From an uncultured Oscillospiraceae bacterium (lineage in GTDB: Bacteria > Bacillota > Clostridia > Oscillospirales > JAAYXM01), in contig CAKUEM010000032.1 of NCBI GenBank assembly GCA_934646115.1, forward strand, positions 1 through 20,324: a stretch of DNA of 20,324 nt, in the 5' to 3' direction. Position 1 is the first letter of the stretch; each line of letters opens with the position of its first letter. Made by a program: the position numbers and the translations under genes. Positions 6,366 to 13,754 of the stretch are shown here, one piece after another. The notes below the pieces were generated by a model. The model saw only the letters and a list, made by a program, of their open reading frames with translations, had not been told where the DNA came from and ran no database searches.

Positions 6366-7202
6366 ATGGGCATTCGTTTTACGAAGATGCACGGCATCGG
6401 AAACGACTATATTTATATCAACTGCTTCGATCAGAAGATCGAAAATATTGAACAGCTTGCCATTTTTATGAGCCACCGGCAATTTGGCGTGGGCGGCGAT
6501 GGCATCGTGCTGATCATGCCGTCTGAAGTGGCGGATGTTCGGATGCGGATGTTTAATTTAGACGGGTCAGAGGGCAAAATGTGCGGCAACGCGATCCGCT
6601 GCGTGGGCAAATATGCGTATGAGCGCGGGCTGTGCAAGAAGGACGTGATCCGGGTCGAGACCGCGTCCGGCATTAAAACGCTGTATCTTACGGTGAAGGA
6701 CGGCAAGGTCGAGCTGCTGCGCGTGGATATGGGCGCGCCGATCCTTGAGCCGAAGCGCATCCCGATCGCGTATGAGGGCGGGAATATCGACGTTCCGGTC
6801 GAGACCGCGTTCTCTTCGCAGCCGCTGACCTGCGTGTCGATGGGCAATCCGCACGCGGTGATGTTTACTACGGGGATCGATGCGCTGGATCTTCCGAAAA
6901 TCGGTCCGATGTATGAGCATCATCCGATGTTTCCGGAGGGCGTGAATACCGAATTTGTGGAAGTGATCGATGATCATACGCTGAAAATGCGCGTGTGGGA
7001 GCGGGGCAGCGGTGAAACGCTCGCCTGCGGCACGGGCGCCTGCGGCGTGACCGTTGCGGCCACGCTGAAGGGCTTTGTGAAGCGCGATACGGACGTGACC
7101 GTCCATCTGCGCGGCGGCGACCTCGTGATCCATTGGGACGAAAATACGGTCTGGATGACCGGCAGCGCGACGTTCGTGTTCGACGGTGAGCTGTGCGATT
7201 AA
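6366..7202 (+). CDS. dapF: Diaminopimelate epimerase
   Basis: Converts LL-diaminopimelate to meso-diaminopimelate, the peptidoglycan cross-linking residue and lysine precursor, without a cofactor. The product is 278 residues. Both catalytic cysteines are visible: Cys73 in KMCGNAIRC and Cys221 in ACGTGACG. The N-terminus FTKMHGIGNDYIYI, GVGGDGIV and VSMGNPHAVMF are standard. I take the ATG at 6366 because it gives the family N-terminus, with AGGAG 10 bases upstream; GTG 6360 and ATG 6348 are in-frame alternatives with poorer spacing or no site. It is followed 21 bases later by dapL, the preceding enzyme in the same pathway, so the pair is an operon. No clear promoter hexamers could be fixed upstream, although the AT-rich stretch 6318-6345 is the likely place. 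Confidence 0.97.
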   Translation: MGIRFTKMHGIGNDYIYINCFDQKIENIEQLAIFMSHRQFGVGGDGIVLIMPSEVADVRMRMFNLDGSEGKMCGNAIRCVGKYAYERGLCKKDVIRVETASGIKTLYLTVKDGKVELLRVDMGAPILEPKRIPIAYEGGNIDVPVETAFSSQPLTCVSMGNPHAVMFTTGIDALDLPKIGPMYEHHPMFPEGVNTEFVEVIDDHTLKMRVWERGSGETLACGTGACGVTVAATLKGFVKRDTDVTVHLRGGDLVIHWDENTVWMTGSATFVFDGELCD

Positions 7203-7223
7203 CGAAAAGAGAGGAATTTTAAC

Positions 7224-8411
7224 ATGCTGATCAACGAAAATTATTTAAATGTAAAAGAGAGCTACCTGTTTTCAGATATTGCGCGCCGCGTGAATGAATT
7301 CACGGCGAAAAACCCGGATTGCCGCGTGATCCGGCTGGGCATCGGCGACGTGACGCGCCCGCTGCCGCAGGCGGTGCTTGACGCGATGCATAAGGCGGTG
7401 GATGAGCAGGGCACGTTTGAGGGCTTTCGCGGCTACGGCCCGGAGCAGGGCTATGATTTTTTGCGCAATGCGATCGCGAAGCATTATAACGACCGCGGGG
7501 TAAGCATCGCGGCGGACGAAATTTTTGTGAGCGACGGCGCGAAGTCCGACACGGGCAATATCGGCGATATTTTATCGATCGCAAACGTGGTTGCGATCAC
7601 AGACCCGGTGTATCCGGTGTATCTCGACACGAATATTATGGCGGGGCGCGAGGTGAAATTCATCGCGTCTACGGCGGAAAACGGCTTTGCGCCCGAGCCG
7701 CCGGAGTTTCATGCGGATATCGTATACCTCTGCTCGCCGAACAACCCGACCGGCTCGGTCATCACGGCGGATAAGCTGAAAAAATGGGTCGACTGGGCAA
7801 ATCGCGAGCATGCGCTGATTTTATTCGACGCGGCGTATGAGGCGTTTATTTCTGAAGAAAATGTTCCGCACAGTATTTTTGAAATTCCGGGGGCGGAGAC
7901 CTGCGCGATCGAGTTTTGTAGCTTCTCCAAAACCGCGGGCTTTACCGGAACGCGCTGCGGCTACACGGTCGTTCCGAAGGCGCTCATCGCCCGCACGAAG
8001 GACGGGCGCGAGGTCGCGCTCAACAAGCTGTGGTTGCGCCGGCAGACGACGAAGTTCAACGGCGTGCCGTATATCGTGCAGCGCGGCGCGGAGGCGGTGT
8101 TCTCGCCGGAGGGGCAGAAGCAGGTGCGCGAGACGATCGCGTATTACATGGAGAACGCGCGCATTATCCGCGAAGGCGTGACCGCGGCGGGGCTTTCCGC
8201 GTTTGGCGGCGTGAATGCGCCGTATATCTGGCTCAAGTGCCCGAATGGCGATTCGTGGGCGTTTTTCGATATGCTGCTTGAGCGGGCCAATGTGGTCGGA
8301 ACGCCGGGCGCGGGCTTTGGCGTGAATGGCGAGGGCTATTTCCGGCTGACCGCGTTTGGAACGCGCGAAAACACGGTCGAGGCGATCGAGCGGATCAAAA
8401 AGATTTTTTAA
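7224..8411 (+). CDS. dapL: LL-diaminopimelate aminotransferase
   Basis: A PLP enzyme that transaminates tetrahydrodipicolinate with glutamate to give LL-diaminopimelate in one step, bypassing the acylated DapD/DapC/DapE branch. It is 395 residues, a class I/II aminotransferase. Landmarks are the N-terminal INENYLNVKESYLFSDIARRV and RLGIGDVTRPLP, FRGYGPEQGYDFLRNAIA, VSDGAKSDTGNI (typical of DapL), SPNNPTGSV, the PLP-binding Lys236 in SFSKTAGFTGTRCGY, and a C-terminal GYFRLTAFGTRENT with the substrate-carboxylate arginine. An AGGA site lies 9 bases before the ATG. With dapF upstream it covers the last two steps to meso-DAP. DapL is typical of anaerobic Clostridia, plants, chlamydiae and some methanogens. 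Confidence 0.95.
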   Translation: MLINENYLNVKESYLFSDIARRVNEFTAKNPDCRVIRLGIGDVTRPLPQAVLDAMHKAVDEQGTFEGFRGYGPEQGYDFLRNAIAKHYNDRGVSIAADEIFVSDGAKSDTGNIGDILSIANVVAITDPVYPVYLDTNIMAGREVKFIASTAENGFAPEPPEFHADIVYLCSPNNPTGSVITADKLKKWVDWANREHALILFDAAYEAFISEENVPHSIFEIPGAETCAIEFCSFSKTAGFTGTRCGYTVVPKALIARTKDGREVALNKLWLRRQTTKFNGVPYIVQRGAEAVFSPEGQKQVRETIAYYMENARIIREGVTAAGLSAFGGVNAPYIWLKCPNGDSWAFFDMLLERANVVGTPGAGFGVNGEGYFRLTAFGTRENTVEAIERIKKIF

Positions 8412-8423
8412 AAAATAAATGCA

Positions 8424-8453
8424 GCGCTCGGATGAATGTCATCCGGGCGCTTT
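8424..8453 (+). terminator. Probable terminator after dapL
   Basis: A 12-bp stem with one G-U pair (GCGCTCGGATGA at 8424-8435 with TCATCCGGGCGC at 8439-8450) closes on three bases and is followed by TTTGTGAT. The stem is strong and the T-tract short, so termination may be incomplete. Confidence 0.65.
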
Positions 8454-8472
8454 GTGATACAGGATCCGATGG

Positions 8473-8502
8473 GTATAACAACCTTCGAATGCGGCAACAA
8501 TA
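8473..8502 (+). promoter_or_regulatory. Sigma-F-type forespore promoter of the spoIIQ-like gene
   Basis: GTATA (8473-8477), a 15-base spacer, then GGCAACAATA (8493-8502). This fits the sigma-F consensus as I recall it (GYATA, about 15-16 bases, GGnnAnAHTR) at every defined position. It lies 21 bases before the start codon of the spoIIQ-like gene, a known sigma-F target in endospore formers. Confidence 0.75.
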
Positions 8503-8522
8503 GAAGCGGAGGTGTTTGCCAG

Positions 8523-9260
8523 ATGAAAAATCAAAGCGCATTTTTAAAGAAGATATCCAAAAACGGGCTATACATTATCCTGTTTCTCTGCATTTGCGCA
8601 GTGGGTGTTGCGGGCTATATCATGTATCAAACGCAGGAGAAGCCGGAGATTACAGAGCCGGTCGTGCAGCGGGAAGAGCTCTCGCTTGACAATGTGTTTG
8701 GCGACGTAAAGCCGGTGGAGGTGCCGCGGTCTGCGCCGAAGAGCGAGGACGCGCCCCAGAAGGACACGGACAAGAAAACGACCGCGCCCGCGCCGGAGGC
8801 AACGCAGAAAGCGGTTGCGCCCGCGCCGGTTGCGGACGATGGACCGACGGAGTTTGTCTCGGCGGTCAGCGGAAAGGTCGCTATCCCGTTTTCCGGCGAT
8901 GAGCTGATAAAAAGCGAAACGTTTGGCGACTGGCGCACGCATGCGGGCATTGACATCGCGGCGGATGAGGGCACGCAGGTCAAGGCGATCGCCAAGGGCG
9001 TGGTCAAGCAGGTGTTTGAGGACGAGATGATGGGTCATACCGTTGTGATCGAGCATGCGGACGGCGTGGTCAGCCGATATTGCAACCTGATGAAAGGCGT
9101 GGTGGCAAAGGTCGGGCAGACCGTGAAAGCGGGCGACGTGATCGGAGGGATCGGCGCATCCGCGCTCTCCGAGGTGGCGCAGCCGCCGCATCTGCACCTG
9201 GAGGTTACGAAAAACGGCGCGCCGATCGACCCGATGAGTTTATTGGAAGAAAAGAAGTAG
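8523..9260 (+). CDS. spoIIQ: SpoIIQ-like membrane-anchored M23 (LytM) peptidase
   Basis: A 245-residue bitopic protein. Residues 1-15 are basic cytoplasmic sequence, 16-35 a membrane segment, 36-110 a linker rich in Pro, Ala, Lys and Glu, and about 112-240 a LytM/M23 domain. The zinc ligand motifs are intact: His140 and Asp144 in RTHAGIDIA, and His223 and His225 in PPHLHLEV. SpoIIQ is made in the forespore and binds SpoIIIAH across the septal space to support engulfment; in B. subtilis its LytM site is degenerate, while clostridial versions keep the metal ligands. The ATG at 8523 follows GGAGG by 10 bases. The size, single anchor, short M23 domain and sigma-F-type promoter together favour SpoIIQ over a vegetative cell-wall hydrolase. 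It stands alone between terminators. A generic M23 endopeptidase remains possible. Confidence 0.82.
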   Translation: MKNQSAFLKKISKNGLYIILFLCICAVGVAGYIMYQTQEKPEITEPVVQREELSLDNVFGDVKPVEVPRSAPKSEDAPQKDTDKKTTAPAPEATQKAVAPAPVADDGPTEFVSAVSGKVAIPFSGDELIKSETFGDWRTHAGIDIAADEGTQVKAIAKGVVKQVFEDEMMGHTVVIEHADGVVSRYCNLMKGVVAKVGQTVKAGDVIGGIGASALSEVAQPPHLHLEVTKNGAPIDPMSLLEEKK

Positions 9261-9290
9261 CGCACGGCTTATTTTGCACGCAGCGATACG

Positions 9291-9327
9291 AAAAAAACCT
9301 CCTGTCTGCAGACAGGAGGTTTTCTTT
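9291..9327. terminator. Bidirectional terminator between spoIIQ-like and MATE genes
   Basis: A perfect palindrome (CCTCCTGTCTG at 9298-9308 against CAGACAGGAGG at 9309-9319) is flanked by seven A on the left and TTTTCTTT on the right. It serves both convergent genes and touches the MATE stop codon. Confidence 0.9.
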
Positions 9328-10696
9328 ATGCACATGGCGCGTCTGCGTCGAGAAAACGCAGGTCGGTGCGATACAGGCGCAGGGCGAGGAAAATGCTGAT
9401 GATCAGCGACATCGCCTCTGCGATCGGGAACGCCCACCAGAAGTAGATCAGCCCGAACCTTGAGAGCAGGTATGCGATGGGCAAAATGCCGACCAGCTGG
9501 CGCAGCAGCGATACGATCAGGCTGTATTTGCCGCGCCCGACCGCCTGAAACAGGGTGGAGAGCATGATGCACACGCCGGCGGACACAAAGCAGCAGCTGA
9601 TGATCCGCAGCGCGGGGATGCCTGTTTCGATCAGCTCTCCATTATCGCTGAAAATCGCGAGCAGCTCGCGCGGGAAGATCATAAACGCAAGCATGCCGAG
9701 CAGCATGATGCAGGCTGCGATGATGCAGCTGAGCTTTAGCGCCTTCATCAGCCGCTTGCGGTAGCGCGCGCCGTATGAGTAGCCCATGATCGGCATCGTG
9801 CCGTGCGTCAGACCAAACACCGGCATGAACACGAACGACTGCAGCTTATAATACACGCCGAGCACGGAGACCGCGATATCGCTGAAACTGATCAGAATTT
9901 TATTGAGGAACGTGATGAGCACCGAGGCGATCGACTGCATCACGATCGACGGCAGCGCCACCTCGTAAATATCAAGCACCGTGCGCCAGCGGAAGCGGAA
10001 GCCGCGGAAGCTGATATGCACGATCTGCTTCTTGCGCAAAACCACGATGATCGCGCAGATCATCGAGACGTATTGACCGATCACGGTGGCGATCGCCGCG
10101 CCGCGCACGCCGAGCTCCGGGAAGCCGAACAGCCCGAAAATCAGGATCGGGTCTAAAATAATATTCGTTACCGCGCCAAACAGCTGCAAAAACATCGGGG
10201 TGATCATATTTCCGGTCGCTTGCAGCGTTTTTTCGATCACGAGGTGAATAAACACGCCGAGCGACGCGTACACCACGATATTGGAATAATCGCACGCCAT
10301 TTGAAACAGCGACGCATCATCAGTAAACATGCGATAAAACGGCTTTGTGAAGAACAATGCAAGCACGCACAGCAGACCCCAGCCGAAGAGCGCAAGCAGA
10401 ATACCATGTGTTGCCGCGCTGGACGCATCGTTTATCCGCCGCTCGCCCAGCCTGCGCGAGACCAGCGAATTCAGACCGATCCCCGTGCCGACCGCCATGG
10501 CAAGCATCAGCATCTGCACCGGATACACCAGCGACACGGCGGAAAGCGCGCCCATACTGTACCGCGCGACGAAAATACTGTCTACCACATTATAAAGCGC
10601 CTGAATCAGCATGGAAAACATGCTGGGCAGCGACATGGAAATGATGAGCGGGAGCATGGGCGCCGTGCCCATCTTGTTTTCTTTTCTTTGATTCAT
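9326..10696 (-). CDS. MATE family multidrug/cation efflux transporter
   Basis: An integral membrane exporter of 456 residues with about twelve hydrophobic segments in two matching halves, as in MatE proteins (two PF01554 repeats) that expel drugs or metabolites against Na+ or H+. The first repeat opens MGTAPMLPLIISMSLPSMFS, then ALYNVVDSIFVARY and AVGTGIGLNSLVSRRLG. The second half has the matching FGLTHGTMPIMGYSYGARYR. The ATG at 10696 has AAGGAG 11 bases upstream; the longer reading from 10738 lacks one. The substrate cannot be told from sequence, and MATE annotation is not by itself evidence of drug resistance. It is monocistronic, with a bidirectional terminator behind it. Confidence 0.93.
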   Translation of the reverse strand: MNQRKENKMGTAPMLPLIISMSLPSMFSMLIQALYNVVDSIFVARYSMGALSAVSLVYPVQMLMLAMAVGTGIGLNSLVSRRLGERRINDASSAATHGILLALFGWGLLCVLALFFTKPFYRMFTDDASLFQMACDYSNIVVYASLGVFIHLVIEKTLQATGNMITPMFLQLFGAVTNIILDPILIFGLFGFPELGVRGAAIATVIGQYVSMICAIIVVLRKKQIVHISFRGFRFRWRTVLDIYEVALPSIVMQSIASVLITFLNKILISFSDIAVSVLGVYYKLQSFVFMPVFGLTHGTMPIMGYSYGARYRKRLMKALKLSCIIAACIMLLGMLAFMIFPRELLAIFSDNGELIETGIPALRIISCCFVSAGVCIMLSTLFQAVGRGKYSLIVSLLRQLVGILPIAYLLSRFGLIYFWWAFPIAEAMSLIISIFLALRLYRTDLRFLDADAPCA

Positions 10697-10726
10697 GAAC
10701 CGATCTCTCCTTTTGTGATACCATAC

Positions 10727-10735
10727 AGTATAACA
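10727..10735 (-). promoter_or_regulatory. Possible extended -10 promoter of the MATE gene
   Basis: Minus-strand TGTTATACT (TGn plus TATACT) lies about 30 bases before the MATE start codon. A second -10-like TATAAT lies at 10742-10737. Neither has a good -35, so the exact promoter is uncertain. Confidence 0.35.
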
Positions 10736-10839
10736 CATTATAGGGCGTTCGGATAGAGGGCGGGCGCAATTTCTAACGGCGCGTAGAAAATGCGCGGCGT
10801 TTGCGCGCGGTTTTTATATAGAAATGAGCGGCGGAGGGA

Positions 10840-10868
10840 TTGACACGGCGCGAAATGTGTGCTATTCT
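10840..10868 (+). promoter_or_regulatory. Sigma-A promoter of the ilvBN T-box leader
   Basis: TTGACA (10840-10845), a 17-base spacer and TATTCT (10863-10868). Transcription would start near 10875, just before the T-box Stem I. Confidence 0.85.
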
Positions 10869-10880
10869 AAACCAAATAAT

Positions 10881-11152
10881 GAAATGTGATGACAGAGAAT
10901 AAGCGCTTTGCATCACCCCTCTTCAGAGAGCCGGCGGCGGGTGTAAGGCCGGCGTGGGGCGCAAAGGGCGGTCCCTCTCGAGGCAGAGCTGCCGAATAAG
11001 CGGATGCTTTAGTAAGCGGCTTCGGGTCACGCCGTTATCTGTGCGGAGGCTGGTTGGCCTTCATGAGCTGGGCGAAATTCGCCAAAATGGGTGGTATCGC
11101 GCGATGTTATATTGCGTCCCATGCGTGCAAGTGGCACGTATGGGGCTTTTTT
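10881..11152 (+). ncRNA. T-box riboswitch upstream of ilvB (branched-chain amino acid type)
   Basis: A tRNA-sensing leader. The Stem I apical element reads AGAGAGCCGG followed by a GGTGTAA-type loop (10925-10953). Stem I flanks pair as GCGCTTTGC (10903-10911) with GCAAAGGGC. A GGCAGAGCTGCC hairpin follows, and the T-box sequence TGGGTGGTATCGCG ends the antiterminator region (11088-11101). The tRNA-binding bulge UGGU (11092-11095) implies an uncharged tRNA with A73, which suits Val, Leu or Ile and argues against Gly. The specifier loop region GGTCCCTCTC holds GTC (Val, 10971-10973) and CTC (Leu, 10977-10979). I cannot decide between them by eye, and both fit ilvBN. Low charged tRNA would stabilise the antiterminator and turn on ilvBN. 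Confidence 0.93.
11116..11152 (+). terminator. T-box conditional terminator
   Basis: A 13-bp stem (GTCCCATGCGTGC at 11116-11128 with GCACGTATGGGGC at 11134-11146, including G-U pairs) and a 5-base loop are followed by six T. It competes with the antiterminator formed by the T-box sequence just upstream. Confidence 0.9.
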
Positions 11153-11189
11153 ATACTAAAAATCAGAAGGAAAGGGCGGTGGCGAATTC

Positions 11190-12677
11190 ATGAAACGAAG
11201 CGGGGCGGAGATCGTGATCGAGGTGCTGCGGCAGCATGGGGTAGACACGGTGTTCGGCTATCCGGGCGGGAACATCCTGCCTGTGTATGAGCAGCTTCGG
11301 CGCTGCCGGAAAACGATCCGCCATGTGCTGACCGCGCATGAGCAGGGCGCGGCGCATGCGGCAGACGGTTATGCGCGCGCGAGCGGGCGCTGCGGCGTGT
11401 GCTTTGCCACGTCCGGTCCGGGCGCGACCAATCTGGTCACCGGGATCGCGACCGCGTATATGGACAGTTCCCCGGTCGTGTTTATTACCGGAAATGCCGA
11501 TGCCGCGCTCATCGGGCGCGATGCGTTTCAGGAGGCGGACATCGCCGGGATCACGATCCCGATCACAAAAAATAATTATATGGTGGCGCGGGCGGAGGAG
11601 CTGGCAGACACGCTGCGCGAGGCGTTTTATGTGGCGCAGAGCGGGCGGCCCGGTCCGGTGCTCGTGGATATTCCGCACGATGTGCTGACCGCGCGCTGTG
11701 AATACACGCCGGCTGCCCCGCGCGAGATCAAGCGCCCGCCGATCACGGGCGATCTGGCGGCGGCGCGGCGCTGCATTGCAGAGAGTGCGCGCCCGCTTCT
11801 GCTGCTTGGCGGCGGCGCGCGGAATGCGCGCGCTGCGGTGGAGGAATTCGCCGGGGCGTTGGGCTGCCCTGTGGTTTGCACGATGATGGGGCTTGGCATT
11901 TTGCCGGACGATACGGCGAATTTTTACGGCATGCTGGGCGCATTCGGGCGCGATGCGGCCAACCGCGCGGTGGAGCAGGCGGATCTGGTCATCGCGGTGG
12001 GAACGCGCTTTTCCGACCGGATATTGACCGGCGCGCTGAGCGAGCGGCGGATTTTACATATCGATATCGACCGCGCGGAGATCGGGAAAAATATCGAGCC
12101 GGTCTGCGCGATCTCCGGCGATGCGGCGGAGGTGCTGCGCGCGCTGGGAACGCCTGCCGCGCGCGCGTGGTCGCTTGCGCGCGATATGCGCCGCGATGCG
12201 CTGATGAGCGCGCTTTCCCGGGCGTTTTCCGATGCGATCATTGTCACCGAGGTGGGCGAGCATCAGGTGCTTGCCGCGCGGGATTTTGCGTTTTGCGAAA
12301 CGAACGATTGGCTGACGCCCGGCGGCTTCGGCACGATGGGCTTCGGACTGGGCGCGGCGATCGGGGCTTCCATGGCACAGCCGGGGCGGCGCGTGCTGCA
12401 TCTCGCGGGGGACGGGAGCTTTCGCATGAATTGTATGGAGCTTGCAACCGTTGCGGCGCAAAAACTTCCGATTACGACGATCGTGTTTGACAATCAGGCG
12501 CTCGGCATGGTGCGCACCTGGCAGGATGAGCGCTATCGCGGGCGGCATTACGCGACTGAGCTTCCGCAAAAGCTCGATTATCTCGCTCTGGCGCGCGCGT
12601 TTTCGATTTATGCGGCGGAGCTGCCGCAGGACGTCGGCGCGCTGCGACCCGGCGTGTATCGTTATCGACAGCTGTAG
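11190..12677 (+). CDS. ilvB: Acetolactate synthase catalytic subunit, C-terminally shortened
   Basis: A ThDP enzyme that condenses pyruvate with pyruvate or 2-ketobutyrate, the first common step to Val, Leu and Ile. Seen: the catalytic Glu51 in TAHEQGAAHAADGYARASG, FATSGPGATNLVTG, the FAD-domain-like middle (GTRFSDRILTG, HIDIDRAEIGKN), and the ThDP-Mg motif starting GDGSFRMN at Asp408 and reaching FDNQALGMVRTWQ. Oddity: the protein is 495 residues against about 550-575 in the family, and ends DVGALRPGVYRYRQL. In the +1 frame from 12646 the sequence reads DPACIVIDS, like the family's PVLIDV strand, and that frame runs without a stop into ilvN. The terminal VxPMVPPG arm is missing. A deletion with frame change is likely, and activity may be affected. 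The start has GGTGG 7 bases upstream and follows the T-box. The symbol ilvB is by similarity and ilvN adjacency. Confidence 0.92.
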   Translation: MKRSGAEIVIEVLRQHGVDTVFGYPGGNILPVYEQLRRCRKTIRHVLTAHEQGAAHAADGYARASGRCGVCFATSGPGATNLVTGIATAYMDSSPVVFITGNADAALIGRDAFQEADIAGITIPITKNNYMVARAEELADTLREAFYVAQSGRPGPVLVDIPHDVLTARCEYTPAAPREIKRPPITGDLAAARRCIAESARPLLLLGGGARNARAAVEEFAGALGCPVVCTMMGLGILPDDTANFYGMLGAFGRDAANRAVEQADLVIAVGTRFSDRILTGALSERRILHIDIDRAEIGKNIEPVCAISGDAAEVLRALGTPAARAWSLARDMRRDALMSALSRAFSDAIIVTEVGEHQVLAARDFAFCETNDWLTPGGFGTMGFGLGAAIGASMAQPGRRVLHLAGDGSFRMNCMELATVAAQKLPITTIVFDNQALGMVRTWQDERYRGRHYATELPQKLDYLALARAFSIYAAELPQDVGALRPGVYRYRQL

Positions 12678-12687
12678 GAGGGATTTT

Positions 12688-13203
12688 ATGGAAAAGCATA
12701 TTCTTTCCGTGTTGGTGCAGAACCATGCGGGCGTACTTTCCAAGGTCGTGGGGCTGTTCTCGCGGCGCGGCTTTAATATCGACAGCCTCGCGGTCGGCAA
12801 GACGCATGACCCGGCGTATTCGCGCATTACGATTTTGGCCGAGGGCGATGTGACGACCGCGCGGCAGATCAGAAAGCAGCTGGAGAAGCTGGTTCCGGTC
12901 GAGATGGTGCGGCATATTCGCGATTGCGACGCGGTGACGAGCGAGCTGTGCCTGGTGAAGGTGGTGGCAGAGCGCGGCACGCGCAGTGAGATCATGCAGA
13001 TCGCGGACATATTCCGCGCGAAAATCATTGACGTGTCGCACCGCACGCTGACGATCGAGATCACGGGGCACACGAGCAAGGTCGAGGCGCTGCTTCGCCT
13101 GTTGGAGCCGTTTGGCCTGATCGAGCTTTCGCGCACGGGTATGGTCGCCTTAGAGCGCGGCGAGCGCAATATTTATGCGCCGGATGCAGCGGATGATATT
13201 TGA
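12688..13203 (+). CDS. ilvN: Acetolactate synthase regulatory subunit (ACT domain)
   Basis: The regulatory small subunit, 171 residues, that raises activity of IlvB and confers feedback inhibition by valine. An N-terminal ACT domain is seen at residues about 3-75: HILSVLVQNHAGVLSKVVGLFSRRGFNIDSLAVG, including the NHAGVL turn that binds valine. The C-terminal ACT-like domain follows (ELCLVKVVAERGTRSEIMQIADIFRAKIIDVS and IEITGHTSKVEALLRLLEPFGLIELSRTGMVAL). The ATG at 12688 follows AGGAGGG by 6 bases, 10 bases past the ilvB stop. The length is typical. It is co-transcribed with ilvB under T-box control. The frame upstream is open into the ilvB 3' end, as described for ilvB. Confidence 0.96.
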   Translation: MEKHILSVLVQNHAGVLSKVVGLFSRRGFNIDSLAVGKTHDPAYSRITILAEGDVTTARQIRKQLEKLVPVEMVRHIRDCDAVTSELCLVKVVAERGTRSEIMQIADIFRAKIIDVSHRTLTIEITGHTSKVEALLRLLEPFGLIELSRTGMVALERGERNIYAPDAADDI

Positions 13204-13228
13204 CGCGGCGCGCGCTTTTTGATACAAT
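13200..13228 (+). promoter_or_regulatory. Promoter overlapping the ilvN stop codon
   Basis: TTGACG (13200-13205), a 17-base spacer and TACAAT (13223-13228), about 23 bases before the next start codon. It could express the DUF6106-like gene and nnrD independently of the T-box. Confidence 0.65.
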
Positions 13229-13250
13229 AAACCCAGAACGGAGGGCGCTT

Positions 13251-13754
13251 ATGGATTATATCGAGCAATTGGTGGCGCGCAAGCCCGGCGCGCGCGCACG
13301 CGTGATCCAGGTCATGACGGCGGTCGTGGCGCTGCTGCTTATTTTATTGCTTGCGCTGATTCCCGACGCGATTCTTTGGGTCCCGCTCCTGTTTGTCGGG
13401 ATCGTGCTGCTCGCGGTGATTTTGATCCGCCGGCAGAATGTAGAATTTGAATACAGCCTAAACGGTGATGAGCTTGTTGTGGATAAAATTTTTGCAAAAT
13501 CGACGCGCAAGGGCATCACCTATGTGGACCTCAAGTCGGTCGAGCAGATCGGCGCGGAGGAGCGCACGCCGAAGCAGCTGCGCGAGAACTGCCAGACGGT
13601 GTTCGACTGCGCGGGGGATGACGGCGCGGTATACAGCGTGATCTATCCGGGCGAAGGCGACGAGGGGCGCTGCGCGCTGCTGTTTACTCCGAATGAGCGG
13701 ATGCTTGCGGCGCTAAAGCGCGCGATCTCGCCGCGCGTTTGGAACGAGCGATGA
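13251..13754 (+). CDS. DUF6106-like small membrane protein
   Basis: A 167-residue protein of unknown function. Residues 1-16 are basic (QLVARKPGARAR), two adjacent membrane segments lie at about 17-38 and 42-60, and IRRQNVEFEYSLNGDELVVDKIFAKSTRKGI starts a soluble domain of about 105 residues, probably cytoplasmic and beta-rich. The layout (short N-terminus, membrane hairpin, RRQNVEYEY motif) matches what I recall of DUF6106 proteins, common in Clostridia. The ATG at 13251 follows GGAGGG by 6 bases; the longer reading from 13200 would overlap ilvN. The stop overlaps the nnrD start (ATGA), so the two are translationally coupled. Confidence 0.75.
   Translation: MDYIEQLVARKPGARARVIQVMTAVVALLLILLLALIPDAILWVPLLFVGIVLLAVILIRRQNVEFEYSLNGDELVVDKIFAKSTRKGITYVDLKSVEQIGAEERTPKQLRENCQTVFDCAGDDGAVYSVIYPGEGDEGRCALLFTPNERMLAALKRAISPRVWNER

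Noticed and set aside
6567..7133. Minus-strand frame of 188 codons opposite dapF
   Set aside because: Arg/His-rich shadow of dapF with no ribosome binding site or recognisable domain.
10970..10972. Glycine (GGT) as T-box specifier
   Set aside because: The UGGU bulge calls for A73. Bacterial tRNA-Gly carries U73 and would need UGGA, and the downstream genes make branched-chain precursors.
12054..13169. Long minus-strand open frame of 371 codons opposite ilvB-ilvN
   Set aside because: Ser/Arg/Thr-rich, no family motifs, and it mirrors two clearly conserved genes. GC-rich codon bias makes long antisense frames common here.
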